A stretch of DNA of 64,000 nucleotides, from positions 52,955 through 116,954 of the forward strand of contig DGRX01000029.1 in NCBI GenBank assembly GCA_002391235.1. The letters run 5' to 3'. Made by a program: the position numbers and the translations under genes. The notes beneath the pieces were generated by a model. The model was not told the DNA's origin, did not search any database, and saw nothing but the letters and a program-made list of their open reading frames with translations. Source of the stretch: Treponema sp. UBA4377. GTDB lineage: Bacteria; Spirochaetota; Spirochaetia; Treponematales; Treponemataceae. Of this stretch, positions 26,138 through 34,800 are shown one piece after another (within the stretch, counting starts at the first letter, position 1; each line of letters begins with the position of its first letter).

Positions 26138-27070
26138 CGCTTCCAGCCTTAGGCCGTCGTGGGCCGGCAAAACGCTGCCGCCGTTCGCGACGATTTTTTC
26201 TAGCCTCGGATACTCGGGCAAAATTTCCTTAAAATATTCCGCTATTTCCTGATAGCCAAAGTCGTGCGTCATGTGGGTTGTCCATGTGTGGCGGGGCTGG
26301 ATAAGGTTGGCCGTTGCCAGCGCTTCTTCAAAGCTAAAGTGGGTTGTGTGGACATCCTTCCGCAGTCCGTCAATGACCGCGTGGACAAGGAGGCCCGCGT
26401 TGTCGTTAATCAATTTTATCGATTTTTCGCTGATGTAGTTGCAGTCGGTAAGGTATGCCGCGCTTTTCTTTGTTCCGTCTTTTGCGACGGCGGAAATCAA
26501 GTAGCCGGTCGTAGGAATTTTTCCGTGCTTCATCGGAATCGAAATTATTTCCATGCCGCCGATTTTTAGGGGAGCGCTTGGAACGAGTTTTTCGGCGGCG
26601 TTAAGGGTGACAAGCGGCTTTCCGCCTCCGATTTGCGTGCGGTGGAAAATGTAGTCAAAGTGCGCTCTTATGATTTTTGTCGCGGCTTTGTCCGCGTAAA
26701 TCGGCATGGCCTTTGTGAACTCGTTTGTCGGATGCTCAACTCCGTCTTTGTCTGTGTATTTTGAGACCGCGTTGGGAACTTTTGTGTGGCTGAAAATGCG
26801 GATGTCGTCAAGGCCGTGCAAGTGGTCGGCGTGGCCGTGCGTCAATAAAATCGCGTCCAAGGACGGAAGGCCGCAGGCGAGCGCCTGGCTCCTAAAGTCC
26901 GGGCCTACGTCTATCAAAACGCGCCAAGTCTTTCCTTCAAATTCGTTTTCTATGAGCGCGCTGGCCCTGTAGCGCTTGTCGCGGGGGTCGGAGGAACTGC
27001 AGACCGCGCAATTGCAGGCGATTACCGGAACTCCGTGGCTTGTTCCGCTTCCCAAAATTGTGATGACCAT
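26135..27070 (-). CDS. MBL-fold metallo-hydrolase (PhnP-like phosphodiesterase)
   Basis: A 311-residue metallo-beta-lactamase-fold protein beginning MVITILGSGTSHGVPVIAC with the Cys pair CNCAVC, then the metal site LTHGHADHLHG, LTDCNYI and a late HTTHFSFEEA. The layout matches PhnP-type cyclic phosphodiesterases, although no phosphonate genes are nearby. A longer frame to 27331 exists on paper. The start at 27070 is preferred because the family N-terminus begins there and a leaderless promoter sits immediately upstream. Confidence 0.85.
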   Translation of the reverse strand: MVITILGSGTSHGVPVIACNCAVCSSSDPRDKRYRASALIENEFEGKTWRVLIDVGPDFRSQALACGLPSLDAILLTHGHADHLHGLDDIRIFSHTKVPNAVSKYTDKDGVEHPTNEFTKAMPIYADKAATKIIRAHFDYIFHRTQIGGGKPLVTLNAAEKLVPSAPLKIGGMEIISIPMKHGKIPTTGYLISAVAKDGTKKSAAYLTDCNYISEKSIKLINDNAGLLVHAVIDGLRKDVHTTHFSFEEALATANLIQPRHTWTTHMTHDFGYQEIAEYFKEILPEYPRLEKIVANGGSVLPAHDGLRLEA

Positions 27071-27076
27071 GCGGCC

Positions 27077-27105
27077 ATTATCGCGCCAATCAAGCCTTTT
27101 TGCAA
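27077..27105 (-). promoter_or_regulatory. Leaderless promoter of the MBL hydrolase
   Basis: On the minus strand TTGCAA (27105-27100), a 17-bp spacer and GATAAT (27082-27077), then 6 nt to the ATG. There is no Shine-Dalgarno site. It lies exactly at the 5' edge of the chemotaxis-receptor remnant. Confidence 0.6.
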
Positions 27106-27353
27106 GCGGAAGAGTTTCCGCCCAAAAAGAATTTGACAACGTCGTCGGCTTGGCCAACAAGGTCAAGTCAAAGGAAATGGAAGTCAAGACCTCAATGGCC
27201 GAGCAAAACGAAAGCAACGCCAAGCTTTTGGACCGCCTTTCGCAAATGAAGGACGCCACAAAAGCGGTCGAGGACGCCGCCGCCGACTTGAGCAAAAACA
27301 CTGAGCAGGTCATCAGCTCGATAAGCGACATCGGAAAAAAAGTTTCCGACTAA
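27106..27353 (+). pseudogene. 3' remnant of a methyl-accepting chemotaxis protein
   Basis: An open frame of about 82 codons (SAQKEFDNVVGLANKVKS, then EVKTSMAEQNESNAKLLDRL, SQMKDATKAVEDAA), ending at TAA 27353. It matches the heptad pattern of the C-terminal helix of chemotaxis receptors: the F-x-x-V...E...M-x-EQ-x-x-x-N/G pattern, then L-x-x-M-x-D-x-T-x-x-V. The rest of the receptor is missing, and the frame upstream runs into antisense of the hydrolase. It ends tail to tail with hydE, overlapping by 4 bp. It is probably not expressed. Confidence 0.75.
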
Positions 27354-28399
27354 CCGATTATGTCTCCGCGCGAAACGACTGTCCTGTAGCCGATCGTGTC
27401 CAATCTCTTTTGGACGCAGGACAGGCATTGCGCGCTTTCTTCGCCCATGCAAATTTTATTGTCGTAGAGCGCGTATTTTTTTCTGTCCGCGACGGGCGTA
27501 AGGTTTGGCATGATAACGTTGGCCCCGCTAAGAATTCCCTTTTCGCGGCCTTTTGGGTCAAGAGTGCCGAGCGCGGTCGTCGCGGGAAGCAAAATGTTTG
27601 GCTTTATTAGCCTTATGACAGAAAGCAAAAAGCAAGTCAATTCCACGCTTCCCGCGCTTTCGTTGGCGAACGGCGTGTCCTTGTGGGGAATGAAGGGGCC
27701 GATTCCGCACATTTGGGGCGAAAACTCTTCTATAAATTTTAGGTCACAGGCCAAGTCGCTTGCGGTCTGGAAGGGCGAGCCGACCATAAAGCCCGCGCCG
27801 ACTTGGTAGCCAAGCGCGCGCAAATTTTTTAGGCATTCGATTCTGTTTTTGTAGCTCATGGAGGCGGGGTGGAGCTTTTTGTAATGCCCTTCGCTCGCCG
27901 TCTCGTGGCGCAAAAGGTAGCGGTCGGCTCCGGCTTCGCGAAGGCGCTTGTAGCTTTCAAAAGTACGCTCGCCGACAGAAAGCGTAACTGCGCAGTCGGG
28001 CCGCTCGGCTTTTATTTGCTGGACAAGAGCGCATAGCCGCTCGTCGGTCCAGTAAGGGTCTTCGCCGCCTTGAAGGACAAAGGTTCTAAAGCCAAGCTCG
28101 TAGCCTTCGCGCGCAGAGGATAGAATTTCTTCGGCGGTCAGTCTGTAGCGGTCGGCCTTTTTGTTTTCGCGCCGTATGCCGCAGTAAAGGCAGTTGTTCT
28201 TGCAGTTGTTGGTGAACTCTATAAGGCCGCGGATGTAAACGTCGTTTCCGTAGATTTTCTTCCGTTCCGTTACGGCATAGTCGCGCAAAAGGGCGGCCGC
28301 CTCCTGGTCGCGCTCCGTGATTAAGAGCGCGTATTCTTCTTTTGATAGCGAGTGTTTTTGGGAGAGTTTTTCTATGATGGAACGAACGCCGCCGGTCAT
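27350..28399 (-). CDS. hydE: [FeFe]-hydrogenase H-cluster radical SAM maturase HydE
   Basis: A 349-residue radical SAM enzyme that helps build the dithiolate/2Fe subcluster of [FeFe] hydrogenase. The cluster motif is CKNNCLYCGIR. Other HydE-like features are FVLQGGEDPYWTDERL, ADRYLLRHETASEGHYKKLHP (two pieces), MVGSPFQTASDLA and FIPHKDTPFA. The C-terminus has CMGEESAQCLSC, an auxiliary-cluster-type Cys set. The ATG at 28399 is preferred over 28441, since a consensus promoter occupies the stretch between them. Confidence 0.95.
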   Translation of the reverse strand: MTGGVRSIIEKLSQKHSLSKEEYALLITERDQEAAALLRDYAVTERKKIYGNDVYIRGLIEFTNNCKNNCLYCGIRRENKKADRYRLTAEEILSSAREGYELGFRTFVLQGGEDPYWTDERLCALVQQIKAERPDCAVTLSVGERTFESYKRLREAGADRYLLRHETASEGHYKKLHPASMSYKNRIECLKNLRALGYQVGAGFMVGSPFQTASDLACDLKFIEEFSPQMCGIGPFIPHKDTPFANESAGSVELTCFLLSVIRLIKPNILLPATTALGTLDPKGREKGILSGANVIMPNLTPVADRKKYALYDNKICMGEESAQCLSCVQKRLDTIGYRTVVSRGDIIG

Positions 28400-28405
28400 G
28401 CGAAA

Positions 28406-28435
28406 AATATTGCCGATTTGCCGCCTGCATGTCAA
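28406..28435 (-). promoter_or_regulatory. hydE promoter, leaderless type
   Basis: On the minus strand TTGACA (28435-28430) and AATATT (28411-28406) have an 18-bp spacer, or 17 if CAATAT is used. The ATG follows 6-7 nt later with no ribosome site. The sequence between -10 and ATG (TTTCGC) is the same as at hydG. Confidence 0.6.
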
Positions 28436-28659
28436 CCGCATTATGAATGCAATAACAAAAAATGCTCCCAGTTGCGGATGCGTCAGATCGGCGCCGCTTG
28501 ATAACTGCGCTCCACGCGCATTGCGCCTTGAAACTATCTACGTCTGCCGCTATCGCGGCAGGCGCAAAGCGAGTGTCGCCGCCTGCCGCCCCGCTCCTTC
28601 GCGCATTTTTTTACTGCTTTCAGTTACGATTGCGGCAGAACGGCGCCGCTCGTTCGCGC

Positions 28660-28688
28660 TTGAATAAAGCGGCGGGAGGGGCTATAAT
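28660..28688 (+). promoter_or_regulatory. hydG promoter, leaderless type
   Basis: TTGAAT (28660-28665), a 17-bp spacer, and a perfect TATAAT (28683-28688), then TTTCGC and the ATG. The gap of about 260 bp between the divergent hydE and hydG promoters contains a 7-bp-stem palindrome (28544-28561) and is otherwise featureless. Confidence 0.7.
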
Positions 28689-28694
28689 TTTCGC

Positions 28695-30143
28695 ATGCCT
28701 TTGTACGACCCAAAATCGTCCCGCGCGGACGAGTTCATCAACCACCAAGAGATACTGGAAACATTGGCCTACGCCGACGCGCATAAAAGCGACGAGGCTT
28801 TGATTGATTCAATCCTAAAAAAAGCCAAGCCCTTCCGCGACCAAAATGGCTTTCATTGCGCGGGCCTAAGCCACAGGGAAGCGTCCGTGCTTTTGGCCTG
28901 CGACATTCCGCAAAAGACACAGGAAATGTTCGCGCTTGCCGAAGAAATAAAGCAAGCCTTTTACGGAAACCGCATCGTGCTTTTCGCGCCGCTTTACCTT
29001 TCAAACTATTGCGTGAACGGCTGCCTTTACTGCCCATACCACGCCAAGAACAAGAGCATTCCGCGAAAGAAGCTTACGCAAGACGAAATCCGCGCCGAGG
29101 TGACGGCCCTGCAGGACATGGGCCACAAGCGCCTTGCGATAGAGGCCGGCGAAGACCCCGCCAACAACCCGATTGAATACATATTGGAAAGCGTAAAGAC
29201 AATTTATTCAATCAAGCACAAGAACGGCGCGATCCGCCGCGTCAACGTCAACATCGCCGCCACCACGGTGGAAAACTACGCCAAGCTTAAGGCCGCTGAA
29301 ATCGGAACCTACATTTTGTTCCAAGAAACCTACAACCGCCAGGGCTACGAGACCCTTCACCCGACAGGACCCAAGCATGACTACGCCTGGCACACCGAGG
29401 CCATGGACCGCGCGATGGAGGGCGGAATCGACGACGTGGGGCTAGGCGTTTTGTTCGGCCTGGAAAGCTACCGCTATGAATTCGCGGGCCTTTTGATGCA
29501 CGCCGAGCACTTGGAGGCCGCCAAGGGAGTGGGGCCGCACACGATAAGCGTTCCCCGCGTGAAGAAGGCCGACGACATAGACCCCGACGTTTTTGACAAT
29601 TCAATCCCCGACGAAATTTTTGAAAAAATAATCGCCTGCATCCGCATCGCCGTTCCCTACACCGGAATGATAATCTCGACGCGCGAAAGCGAAAGAGTTC
29701 GCGCCGCGGCCCTGCGGCTTGGCATAAGCCAAATAAGCGGAGGCTCGCGCACAAGCGTCGGCGGCTACACGCAAAAAGAGCGGCCCCACGACACAGAGCA
29801 GTTTGACGTGAGCGACCAGCGCAGCCTTGACGAGGTTGTCCAGTGGCTTATGGAAAAGGACCACATTCCGTCCTTTTGCACGGCCTGCTACCGGGCGGGG
29901 CGCACGGGCGACCGCTTTATGAGCCTTTGCAAGAGCGGGCAGATATTGAACTGCTGCCACCCCAACGCGCTGATGACCTTGGCCGAATACCTTGTGGACT
30001 ACGCAAGCCCTTCGTGCAAGGCTCTTGGCTTTAAAATGATAGAAGACGAGCTGGAAAAAATTCCAAACGGCAAGGTCAAGGAAATCGCCCGCGGCCACAT
30101 CGAGGCGATAAAAAATTCCGACGCGCGCGACTTTAGGTTTTAG
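28695..30143 (+). CDS. hydG: [FeFe]-hydrogenase maturase HydG (tyrosine lyase)
   Basis: A 482-residue radical SAM enzyme that cleaves tyrosine to supply CO and cyanide ligands for the H-cluster. The first cluster motif is CVNGCLYCPYH. The C-terminal auxiliary cluster motif is FCTACYRAGRTGDRFM, with a later LNCCHPNALMTLAEYL, both diagnostic of HydG over ThiH. Length and start are as usual. Its stop is 29 bp before the hydF start. Confidence 0.97.
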   Translation: MPLYDPKSSRADEFINHQEILETLAYADAHKSDEALIDSILKKAKPFRDQNGFHCAGLSHREASVLLACDIPQKTQEMFALAEEIKQAFYGNRIVLFAPLYLSNYCVNGCLYCPYHAKNKSIPRKKLTQDEIRAEVTALQDMGHKRLAIEAGEDPANNPIEYILESVKTIYSIKHKNGAIRRVNVNIAATTVENYAKLKAAEIGTYILFQETYNRQGYETLHPTGPKHDYAWHTEAMDRAMEGGIDDVGLGVLFGLESYRYEFAGLLMHAEHLEAAKGVGPHTISVPRVKKADDIDPDVFDNSIPDEIFEKIIACIRIAVPYTGMIISTRESERVRAAALRLGISQISGGSRTSVGGYTQKERPHDTEQFDVSDQRSLDEVVQWLMEKDHIPSFCTACYRAGRTGDRFMSLCKSGQILNCCHPNALMTLAEYLVDYASPSCKALGFKMIEDELEKIPNGKVKEIARGHIEAIKNSDARDFRF

Positions 30144-30172
30144 CCTTTATGGAGCGGCTTTTGGAGAAACGT

Positions 30173-31420
30173 ATGGAAGCTCAAAGCGGAGCGAGCGTTG
30201 GCGCCAACAAAATTCACATTTCCTTTTTGGGGGCGATGAACGCCGGAAAGTCAAGCCTTTTAAACGCCGTGACTTCGCAAGACATGAGCGTGGTTTCTTC
30301 CGCCCCGGGAACGACGACCGATCCGGTAAAAAAATCGATGGAGCTTTTGCCGCTTGGCCCGGTCTTGCTTATAGACACGCCGGGCTACGACGACTCAGGC
30401 GAGCTTGGCTCTCTGCGCGTTCAAAAAACGATGGACGCGATAAGGCAAAGCGACGCGGCTGTCTTGGTCGTGGACGCGACGGTCGGCGTTAGGGAATGCG
30501 ACAAAAAGGCCGCCGCGCTTTTAAAGGAAAAGGCCATTCCCTTTGTCGTCGCTTGGAACAAGGCTGACATTGGCGCGCCAAGCGATTCCGGCGATTCCGG
30601 CGTGTCTGGAAAAGCCGCCGTTTTTGGCCTTGAAACGCCGGCCGTCTTTGTCAGCGCTAAGACTGGCCTTAACATTGAAGATCTAAAGGAAAAAATCGCG
30701 CTCGTCGCAAAAAGTTCCGACAGCAAAAAAGAATTTATCGGCGGTCTTGTAAAGCCCGGCGACACGGTGATTCTTGTGATTCCCACCGACGAGTCCGCGC
30801 CCAAGGACAGGATAATCCTTCCGCAGCAAATGGCGGTGCGAAGCGTAATAGACAAGGGCGCCTTGGCGCTTTCCTGCAATCCGCAAACTTTGGATGCCGC
30901 TCTCCGCTCGATAAAAAAAACGCCGGACCTTGTCATAACCGACTCGCAAGCTTTTTCTTCTGTGGCGAAAATTCTTCCAAAAGAAACTCCGCTGACAAGC
31001 TTTTCCATATTGATGGCCGACTACAAGGGAACTTTGCGGGCGGAAGTGGATGCCGTTCAAAAAATAAAGGAGCTAAAGGACAATGACCTTGTCCTTATAA
31101 GCGAAGGCTGCAGCCACCGCCGCCAGTGCGCCGACATCGGAACGGTAAAGCTTCCTGCCGCGCTGAAAAAGTTTACAGGAAAGGACTTGCGCTTTGAGTG
31201 GACAAGCGGACAAGGCTTTCCGCGCGACCTTTCGCCATACGCGCTTGCAATCCATTGCGGGGCCTGCATGCTCAACGCGCGCGAAATGCAAGGCCGCCTG
31301 GCTTTGGCAAAAGAGAGCGGACTCCCGATGACAAACTACGGCATGGCCCTGGCCCTTTGCTCGGGCCTATTGGAGCGGAGCCTCGCGGTTTTTGATGGAG
31401 GAAAGCTCGGGCGGCATTGA
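30173..31420 (+). CDS. hydF: [FeFe]-hydrogenase maturation GTPase HydF
   Basis: A 415-residue scaffold GTPase that assembles and delivers the 2Fe subcluster to HydA. The P-loop is GAMNAGKSSLLNAV; the other G motifs are APGTTTDPV, DTPGYDDSG and NKAD. The C-terminal 4Fe-4S site is formed by CSHRRQC and HCGACMLN. ATG 30173 has a TTGGAGAA ribosome site and gives the normal short N-terminus; an in-frame ATG at 30149 lacks one. It is co-transcribed with hydG. No hydrogenase structural gene is in the window. Confidence 0.95.
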   Translation: MEAQSGASVGANKIHISFLGAMNAGKSSLLNAVTSQDMSVVSSAPGTTTDPVKKSMELLPLGPVLLIDTPGYDDSGELGSLRVQKTMDAIRQSDAAVLVVDATVGVRECDKKAAALLKEKAIPFVVAWNKADIGAPSDSGDSGVSGKAAVFGLETPAVFVSAKTGLNIEDLKEKIALVAKSSDSKKEFIGGLVKPGDTVILVIPTDESAPKDRIILPQQMAVRSVIDKGALALSCNPQTLDAALRSIKKTPDLVITDSQAFSSVAKILPKETPLTSFSILMADYKGTLRAEVDAVQKIKELKDNDLVLISEGCSHRRQCADIGTVKLPAALKKFTGKDLRFEWTSGQGFPRDLSPYALAIHCGACMLNAREMQGRLALAKESGLPMTNYGMALALCSGLLERSLAVFDGGKLGRH

Positions 31421-31515
31421 CCAAAGACGCCCTTTGCGCTAATATCAATTCCGACAGAATTCGCCGCGATGACCAGATGCCAGGAGCATGGCTTTGCGGA
31501 CAAACAGAGGTTAAT

Positions 31516-32781
31516 ATGCCATATTCCGAACCTACAAACCTTGCGATTGTAGCCTGCCCGGGTGGAGAAGTATTTGCCGATGAAGTTATAACTCATCTTC
31601 GCCACATGTACAAGCATCGTTTTACCCTTAAGAACGATGTCATTTCAAAACGCTACCAGCTTGACAAAACAGATCTAATCAAGCAAATCAATTTGGGCAG
31701 CGACATCAACACTTCAGACATTTGCATGAAGGGCGCCACCGACAAGTACAGGCCGCCGATTTTCAAGGTCAAGGCCCGCTTCACCTATTTTATGAACGGC
31801 GAATTCAAGACCGAGCTTTTGGAATGCGTTCGCGGAAAGGACGTTTTCATTTTCCAGGACGTTGAGAACCACGAAGTCCTTTCGCTCAACGACGGAAAGA
31901 ACAAGCTTTCGCTTTCGGTCAACGACCACGTAATGTCGCTTTTGGTCACGATTGACTGCGTGCGCCAAGCCGGAGCGGCAAACATTACGCTTGTCGTTCC
32001 CGCCTATCCTTACAGCCGCCAGCACAAAAAGAAGGGTCGCGAAGGCCTTACGGCCAGCATGCTTGGCCACATCTACGAGCTTTTGGGCGTAAAAAGAATC
32101 ATCACGCTTGACATCCACTCGCGCGAAATCATCAATGCCTTCAGCACAATCTCTTTGGAAAACTTGCACGCCTCATACCAAATCATCCGCGAGCTTGCCA
32201 AAATCGTGGACCTTACTGGAAAGACCGAGGACCTTGTCGTCGTCTCTCCCGACACAGGCGCGATCGACCGCAACAAATTCTACGCTTCGGGCCTTAAGCT
32301 TCCGCTTGCGATGATTTACAAGGAGCGCGACTACTCAATCGTAACGCAGGACGCGCACTCGACCAACATCAAGGCGATAAAGCTTTTGGGCGACGTAAGC
32401 GGAAAGGTGGCCTTCCTTGCCGACGACATGTTGGGAACGGGAGGAACGCTTTTAAAGGCCATGCAGTTCCTAAAGGAGCAGGGCGCGACAAAAGTAATCG
32501 CGGCGATTTCGCTTCCGTTCTTTACAGGAAACGCGATTGAGCTCTTTGACGAAGCCTACCACAAGGGCCTTTTCTACCGCGTCATCGGAACCAACGCCGT
32601 TTACCACGAGGCTCTCAAAGACAAGGAATGGTACATCAACACAAACGTAAGCGGCTTGTTCGCAAACGTAATCACTCGCGTTCACCACAACCAGTCGCTA
32701 AGCGATTTGCTTGACAACCGCAACATCATCGAAAAGCTCGTCAAGCAGGACGCGAGCGTAAGCGACGATGACGAACAATAG
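31516..32781 (+). CDS. prs: Ribose-phosphate pyrophosphokinase
   Basis: A 421-residue enzyme making PRPP from ribose-5-phosphate and ATP. Signatures are PAYPYSRQHKKKGREGLTA (catalytic flexible loop), TLDIHSREI and ADDMLGTGGTL, the PRPP-binding loop. It is about 100 residues longer than the E. coli enzyme, owing to insertions in the N-terminal half, as in other spirochaete homologues. The start ATG 31516 follows a weak AGAGG site. It overlaps the next gene by 14 bp. Confidence 0.94.
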   Translation: MPYSEPTNLAIVACPGGEVFADEVITHLRHMYKHRFTLKNDVISKRYQLDKTDLIKQINLGSDINTSDICMKGATDKYRPPIFKVKARFTYFMNGEFKTELLECVRGKDVFIFQDVENHEVLSLNDGKNKLSLSVNDHVMSLLVTIDCVRQAGAANITLVVPAYPYSRQHKKKGREGLTASMLGHIYELLGVKRIITLDIHSREIINAFSTISLENLHASYQIIRELAKIVDLTGKTEDLVVVSPDTGAIDRNKFYASGLKLPLAMIYKERDYSIVTQDAHSTNIKAIKLLGDVSGKVAFLADDMLGTGGTLLKAMQFLKEQGATKVIAAISLPFFTGNAIELFDEAYHKGLFYRVIGTNAVYHEALKDKEWYINTNVSGLFANVITRVHHNQSLSDLLDNRNIIEKLVKQDASVSDDDEQ

Positions 32782-34744
32782 TTTGTCCGACAACTCTCTT
32801 GTTCTTTGCATCGACATAGGAACGACTTCCCTCAAGGCCGCCTTTGTAAGCGCGGCGGGGGAAGTTTTTGATTTTAAACGAATAGAGTATTGGGTTGCTG
32901 ACGCAACCCGCGAGTTTGCTTCGCAAACATCGCAGCGTGGCGATAATTGTTCGCAAGACCTTAACCGCGCGGCCCAAAATGACGGGAAGCCCAAGGATGG
33001 GGCGGCCAACCAAAAAGCGTTTCAAGCCCAAAATGGGGCGGCCGCTTGGGTCGCCGCCTTGCGCGAATTTTTTCCAAGCCGCTCGCTCGCTGCCTGCGCC
33101 GCCGTCTCCGTTTCCGGGAACGGCCCCACAATCGTCGCCGCCGACGGAACGACCCTTTTGTGGTCGGACAACGCCGCGCCTCAAACTGCTTGCAAGCCAA
33201 AAACTGCGGCCGACGAGAATTGTTCAAAAGCCCAAGAAGGGGCCGACCAAGACTGTCCGAAAGCCCATGAAGGGGCCGCCTCCGACAACGCCGACAATCT
33301 TTTTTCCAAAATCGACATTCCTGACGCGCAAAAAAAAATCTACCAGCCGCGCCTTGCCGCATTTAAAGAACTTTTTCCCGGCGCGTGGCAAAAAAGCCCC
33401 CGCCTTTACACCTCGACCCAATGGCTTTGCGGCTGGATAAAAAATAACGCTTCTCTTTTGGGCCTTCCAAGCGGCGTCCCTGTCTTTGACTCAGGTCCTG
33501 ACTTTATCGCCGCGCTTGTCGGAACGGCGACGCTTTTTCCGGGCCGCCTTTGCGACCGCGCGGGTTCCAGCGAAGGGCTTAACCTTTGTTCCCCAAAATT
33601 TTTTGAGGCGCCTGGCCTTAGAGTCATGCCCTCGCCGGCCAAGGGCTTTTGGAACGTTTCGCGCTTGATTGAAGACCCCGGTTCCAGCCGGCAGGAAAAG
33701 TTGGGCAATTTTAAAAAGGCTTTCAACGCCCTAAAGCAGGCGGCCGCCGCAAACGGAATTCCGTTTGCGGGCAGGGTGGTCGTGACAGGAGGCCAGGCTC
33801 GCGACAAGGACTTGCTTGTGGCCAAGGAAGCCGCTGTCGGCGCGACAATAACGACGGCCCAAATCCCCGACGCGGAACTTTTGGGCGACGCGGCGGCCGC
33901 CTTTTTTAGGCTTGGAACCTATTCCAGCCTTGAGGAAGCCGCCTGCGCTCTTGTGAGGCTGGAATGCGATGTTTGCGAACAGTCGCGGCCGGGCGAGCCC
34001 TGTCATTGTCGTGCGCGACCCGACAATCTTTTTGGGCAAAAGATTCCCGCGTCAAGCGCGGGAATGACCGATGGCGACAGTTCCGTGTCGCAGGAAGGCT
34101 TTCCGCGCTTTTACAACGTTCCGTCCGACATAAAGGCGATAATCTTTGACATAGACTCCACGCTCTACACAAACGCGGCCTACGCCTTTGAGCAGGTTGA
34201 CTGCCAAGTGCGCCGCTTCGCCTCCCTTCGCGGAATCACAAACGACCAAGCGCGCAAAATGGTGGCCGACTACCGCAAAAAATACGCGGCGGAAAACGGC
34301 GGAAAAAAAGTTTCGCTTTCAAACGCCTTGCGCTCTTTTGGCGTAAGCATTGAGCAAAGCGTCCAGTGGCGGCGCGAGCTTATAGAACCCGCGGACTTTT
34401 TGGGGCCTGACAAAAAATTGCAAGAAGCCCTGGCCGCGCTTGGCCGCCGCTACAAATTGCTTTGCGTGACCAACAACCCGATTTTGCCCGCGCAAAAAAC
34501 TTTGGACGCGCTGGGCGTTTCGGACTTGATGGAAGTTTTGGTTGGCCTTGACACATGCAACCTTTCAAAGCCGGCCAAGGAGCCCTTTGAGCGCGCGGCC
34601 AATGAGGCTGGCGTTCCCTTTGGCAAAATAGTCAGCGTCGGCGACCGCTACGACTTGGACTTGGCGCCGGCCTTGGAGCTTGGAATGGGCGGCGTTTTGG
34701 TTCGCGGCGTGGAAGACGTTTACAAGCTTCCCGGATTGATTTGA
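32768..34744 (+). CDS. FGGY-family carbohydrate kinase fused to a HAD hydrolase
   Basis: A 658-residue fusion. Residues 1 to about 400 are an FGGY sugar kinase (N-terminal ATP motif VLCIDIGTTSLKAAF, AVSVSGNGPTIVA, FWNVSRLI, VVVTGGQARDKDLLVAKEAAV in two pieces, GDAAAAFF). Residues from about 455 are a HAD phosphatase (DxD-like IIFDIDSTLYTN, VTNNP, SVGDRYDLDL). The sugar is unknown. Three low-complexity, palindrome-rich segments interrupt it in frame (residues about 42-92, 140-178 and 400-445). They leave the core motifs intact. It overlaps prs by 14 bp, suggesting coupled expression with PRPP synthesis. Confidence 0.82.
   Translation: MTNNSLSDNSLVLCIDIGTTSLKAAFVSAAGEVFDFKRIEYWVADATREFASQTSQRGDNCSQDLNRAAQNDGKPKDGAANQKAFQAQNGAAAWVAALREFFPSRSLAACAAVSVSGNGPTIVAADGTTLLWSDNAAPQTACKPKTAADENCSKAQEGADQDCPKAHEGAASDNADNLFSKIDIPDAQKKIYQPRLAAFKELFPGAWQKSPRLYTSTQWLCGWIKNNASLLGLPSGVPVFDSGPDFIAALVGTATLFPGRLCDRAGSSEGLNLCSPKFFEAPGLRVMPSPAKGFWNVSRLIEDPGSSRQEKLGNFKKAFNALKQAAAANGIPFAGRVVVTGGQARDKDLLVAKEAAVGATITTAQIPDAELLGDAAAAFFRLGTYSSLEEAACALVRLECDVCEQSRPGEPCHCRARPDNLFGQKIPASSAGMTDGDSSVSQEGFPRFYNVPSDIKAIIFDIDSTLYTNAAYAFEQVDCQVRRFASLRGITNDQARKMVADYRKKYAAENGGKKVSLSNALRSFGVSIEQSVQWRRELIEPADFLGPDKKLQEALAALGRRYKLLCVTNNPILPAQKTLDALGVSDLMEVLVGLDTCNLSKPAKEPFERAANEAGVPFGKIVSVGDRYDLDLAPALELGMGGVLVRGVEDVYKLPGLI
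32893..33043 (+). repeat. In-frame palindrome/repeat insertion 1 in the FGGY gene
   Basis: It contains perfect small hairpins (GGGTTGC-TGAC-GCAACCC and GTTTGC-TTC-GCAAAC) followed by two copies of an AAGCCCAA..GGGGCGGCC unit (32988-33007 and 33024-33043). The reading frame stays open across it. The second unit also occurs inside pgeF. Confidence 0.65.
33185..33300 (+). repeat. In-frame repeat insertion 2 in the FGGY gene
   Basis: This segment includes two diverged 33-36 bp tandem units encoding NCSKAQEGADQ and DCPKAHEGAAS. It separates two conserved parts of the kinase without breaking the frame. Confidence 0.6.
34002..34068 (+). repeat. Palindromic interspersed element in frame between the FGGY and HAD domains
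   Basis: The element is bounded by GTCATT and AATGAC. It contains one imperfect hairpin (ATTGTCG...CGACAAT) and one perfect hairpin (ATTCCCGCG-TCAAG-CGCGGGAAT) joined by TTTTTGGGCAAAA. This is the shape of small palindromic elements known from many bacterial genomes, such as the Rickettsia palindromic elements that insert in frame in genes. Confidence 0.75.
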
Positions 34745-34800
34745 CCGCCGCTCCTAGACAAAGTTTTGTTTTTTCTATATAATGGAAATTCGAGGAATTT

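Noticed and set aside
27071..27331. N-terminal extension of the MBL hydrolase to 27331
   Set aside because: The extension is antisense to the receptor remnant, lacks family similarity, and would place the good promoter at 27077-27105 inside the gene.
33185..33300. CRISPR-like repeats
   Set aside because: There are only two diverged units in a coding frame, without regular spacers. No CRISPR array or cas gene is in the window.
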